Source: Actinomyces weissii (GTDB lineage: Bacteria; Actinomycetota; Actinomycetes; Actinomycetales; Actinomycetaceae). Taken from it: a DNA stretch of 64,000 nt. Location: the NCBI RefSeq assembly GCF_016598775.1, contig NZ_CP066802.1:868001-932000 (forward strand), given 5' to 3'. Below the pieces are notes generated by a model. The model ran no database searches, was not told the origin of the DNA, and saw nothing but the letters and a program-made list of their open reading frames with translations. Shown one piece after another: positions 62,606 to 64,000 of the stretch (position 1 is its first letter; every line of letters begins with the position of its first letter). The translations under genes and the position numbers were made by a program.

Positions 62606-64000
62606 TCAGAATGCCGGCCCCACCGACAGCAGCCGCAGCACCGCCCGCCCCACCTCGTCCGAGGCCGTCAGGTCCACCAGGGCCACCAGCCGCCAGTCAT
62701 GGTCCCCCTCCGGGTCCTCCAGCACCTGCGTGGCCAGCCACACCCGGCGTCCTGAACGCTCCAGGGCCTCCCGCAGGGCCTCAGAGACCCCTGCGGCAGC
62801 CAGCGCCGACTCGTCAGGATCCTCGTCCAGCGGCGCCAGCGCCACCGCCCGGGCCGCCTGGTCCGTGCCCAACCAGTCGTACTCCTCCCAGTAGCGGCCC
62901 AGCGCCTCGTCCCAACGCTGCTCGCCCCAGCCGGAGGAGGCGTCCAGCCGCCCCAGCGCCTCGACGTCGTCGCGAGCCATCAGCTCCACCCGGCGGAACA
63001 GCTCCTTGCGCACCGCCACCCGGAAGGCGTGCCGGTTGCGGGTGAAGGCGACCTGGCCGTCGGCGTCGGCCCCAAAAGCCCGCTCCACACCAGCGGAGTC
63101 ATCCGCCCCCGGCCGGTCGCCAGGCAGCCCGGCCGTGCCCGCCGTCCCCTCCGTGCCAGCCTGGCCCGACTGCAGCGCCCCCAAGGCCTCCCACTCGTCC
63201 AGCAGCGAGGAGTCCACCGCCCGCACCAGGCCCCCCAGCCAGTCGGTCAGCTCCACGACCTCCGGGGTGCGGTGCTCCTCCGGCACCACCTGGCGCAGCG
63301 CCCGGTAGGCGTCAGTCAGGTAGCGCAGCACCACCCCCTCGCTGCGGCCCAGCTCGTAGCGGGACACCAGGTCGGAGAAGGTCATGGCGTTCTCCACCAT
63401 CTCCCGCACCACCGACTTGGGCGACAGCTCGAACTGCGCGATCCACGGGTTGGCCTGCTTGTACATCTCCAGGGCGGGCGTGAGCAGCTCCGCCAGCGGG
63501 CGCGGCCAGGTGACCTCCTCCAGGGCCGCCATCCGCTCCTCATAGTCCAGGCCCTCAGCCTTCATGGCGGCCACCGCCTCACCCCGGGCCGCCCGCTGCT
63601 GGGCGTAGAGGACCGGGCGCGGGTCGTCCAGCGTCGCCTCCACCACCGAGACCACGTCCAGGCTGTGCTCTGGGGAGTCCACCGCCAGCAGGTCCATGGC
63701 CGCCAGGGCGAAGGGCGCCAGCGGCTGGTTCAGGGCGAAGTCCTGAGGCAGGTCCACCGCCAGGCGCAGCCGTGGCCGGCCGTCCGCCGCCGCCTGCCGG
63801 CTGCTGACGTGCTCCACCACCCCCGCGGTCCGCAGGGACAGGTAGATCTCCACCGCCCGGTGCCGGTGCGTTAGCCGTTCCGCCGGGGTGGCCTGCACCC
63901 GGCCCAGCAGGGCCGCCATGGCCGCCACCGGGTCACCGGGCCGCTCCATCAGGTTCAGCACCATGGTGGTGGTCACCTGGAACTGGCTGGTCAAGGTCTC
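62606..64000 (-). CDS. C-terminal part of a DEAD/DEAH-box helicase with DUF3516 domain (cut by window edge)
   Basis: The frame continues past base 64000, so only the last 464 or so residues are seen and the helicase motifs lie outside. The visible part begins in the segment after motif VI (TTTMVLNLMERPGDPVAAMAALLGR) and continues with the alpha-helical domain typical of actinobacterial DUF3516 helicases: LLTPALEMYKQANPWIAQFELSPKSVVREMVENAMTFSDLVSRYELGRSEGVVLRYLTDAYRALRQVVP. A Gly/Thr/Ala-rich insert lies near 63140. RNA or DNA substrate unknown. Confidence 0.85.
   Translation of the reverse strand, partial: ETLTSQFQVTTTMVLNLMERPGDPVAAMAALLGRVQATPAERLTHRHRAVEIYLSLRTAGVVEHVSSRQAAADGRPRLRLAVDLPQDFALNQPLAPFALAAMDLLAVDSPEHSLDVVSVVEATLDDPRPVLYAQQRAARGEAVAAMKAEGLDYEERMAALEEVTWPRPLAELLTPALEMYKQANPWIAQFELSPKSVVREMVENAMTFSDLVSRYELGRSEGVVLRYLTDAYRALRQVVPEEHRTPEVVELTDWLGGLVRAVDSSLLDEWEALGALQSGQAGTEGTAGTAGLPGDRPGADDSAGVERAFGADADGQVAFTRNRHAFRVAVRKELFRRVELMARDDVEALGRLDASSGWGEQRWDEALGRYWEEYDWLGTDQAARAVALAPLDEDPDESALAAAGVSEALREALERSGRRVWLATQVLEDPEGDHDWRLVALVDLTASDEVGRAVLRLLSVGPAF

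Overview
The window is GC-rich, densely packed DNA from a high-GC Gram-positive bacterium, most likely Actinomyces or a close relative. Support comes from the tmRNA tag (ADNTRTDFALAA), the Actinobacteria-type gene orders ftsE-ftsX-M23 peptidase-smpB-ssrA and clpS-DUF2017-murI-cyclic-AMP phosphodiesterase, the paired dynamin-like GTPases, DUF3039, and frequent GTG starts. The genus is inferred from memory of these families, not from a search.

Region 1 (1-7.4 kb) is an accessory island ending at tRNA-His. It holds a double helix-turn-helix protein, a ParB-like protein with a possible HEPN-like C-terminus, a convergent DNA adenine methylase with a small zinc-finger partner, a DprA-like protein and a coiled-coil protein. 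It also holds debris: a beta-helix (GH28-like) gene scrap, a truncated DUF6112 conjugation gene, and the C-terminal end of a large serine recombinase running into tRNA-His. It reads as a decayed integrative element carrying a possible defence cargo.

Region 2 (7.4-19.9 kb) is core genome: oligoribonuclease, an FHA-regulated ABCG-type exporter, tRNA-Arg, two dynamin-like GTPases, a short SSB, ftsE/ftsX, an M23 peptidase with coiled coil, smpB and ssrA. Region 3 (19.9-25 kb) is mixed: a decayed secreted cell-wall-binding protein with homopolymer frameshifts, an NCS2 nucleobase permease fused to an OHCU-decarboxylase-like domain, and a frameshifted RelA/SpoT-domain gene with a small partner (possible toxSAS-type locus).

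Region 4 (25-39 kb) centres on sialic-acid use: a divergent GntR/FadR regulator, a peptide-type ABC importer (binding lipoprotein, permease, permease-ATPase fusion, ATPase), nanA, nanK and nanE, with nagB further on after hup and a two-gene ABC exporter. nagA is not in the window. Together these genes would take N-acetylneuraminate to N-acetylglucosamine-6-P and, after deacetylation elsewhere, to fructose-6-P. Region 5 (39-53 kb) holds DUF3039, a helicase, pncB, clpS-DUF2017-murI-phosphodiesterase, a DUF3054 membrane protein, a tandem DUF6318 lipoprotein/secreted-protein cassette, rdgB, rph, a methyltransferase behind a Fur/Zur-like palindrome, and a PASTA-Excalibur lipoprotein.

Region 6 (53-64 kb) has tRNA-Leu, bcp, about 1.3 kb of repeat-rich DNA without a convincing gene, a 53-codon gene, two identical tRNA-Lys genes, a small membrane protein with proline iminopeptidase, an ATP-grasp protein and YccF. 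It then has a lower-GC module in which a 39-residue secreted peptide overlaps an ABC ATPase/FtsX-like permease pair, and finally the 3' part of a DUF3516-type helicase cut by the window edge. The peptide-ABC module and the ParB-like/Dam/DprA island are the best candidates for undescribed systems.
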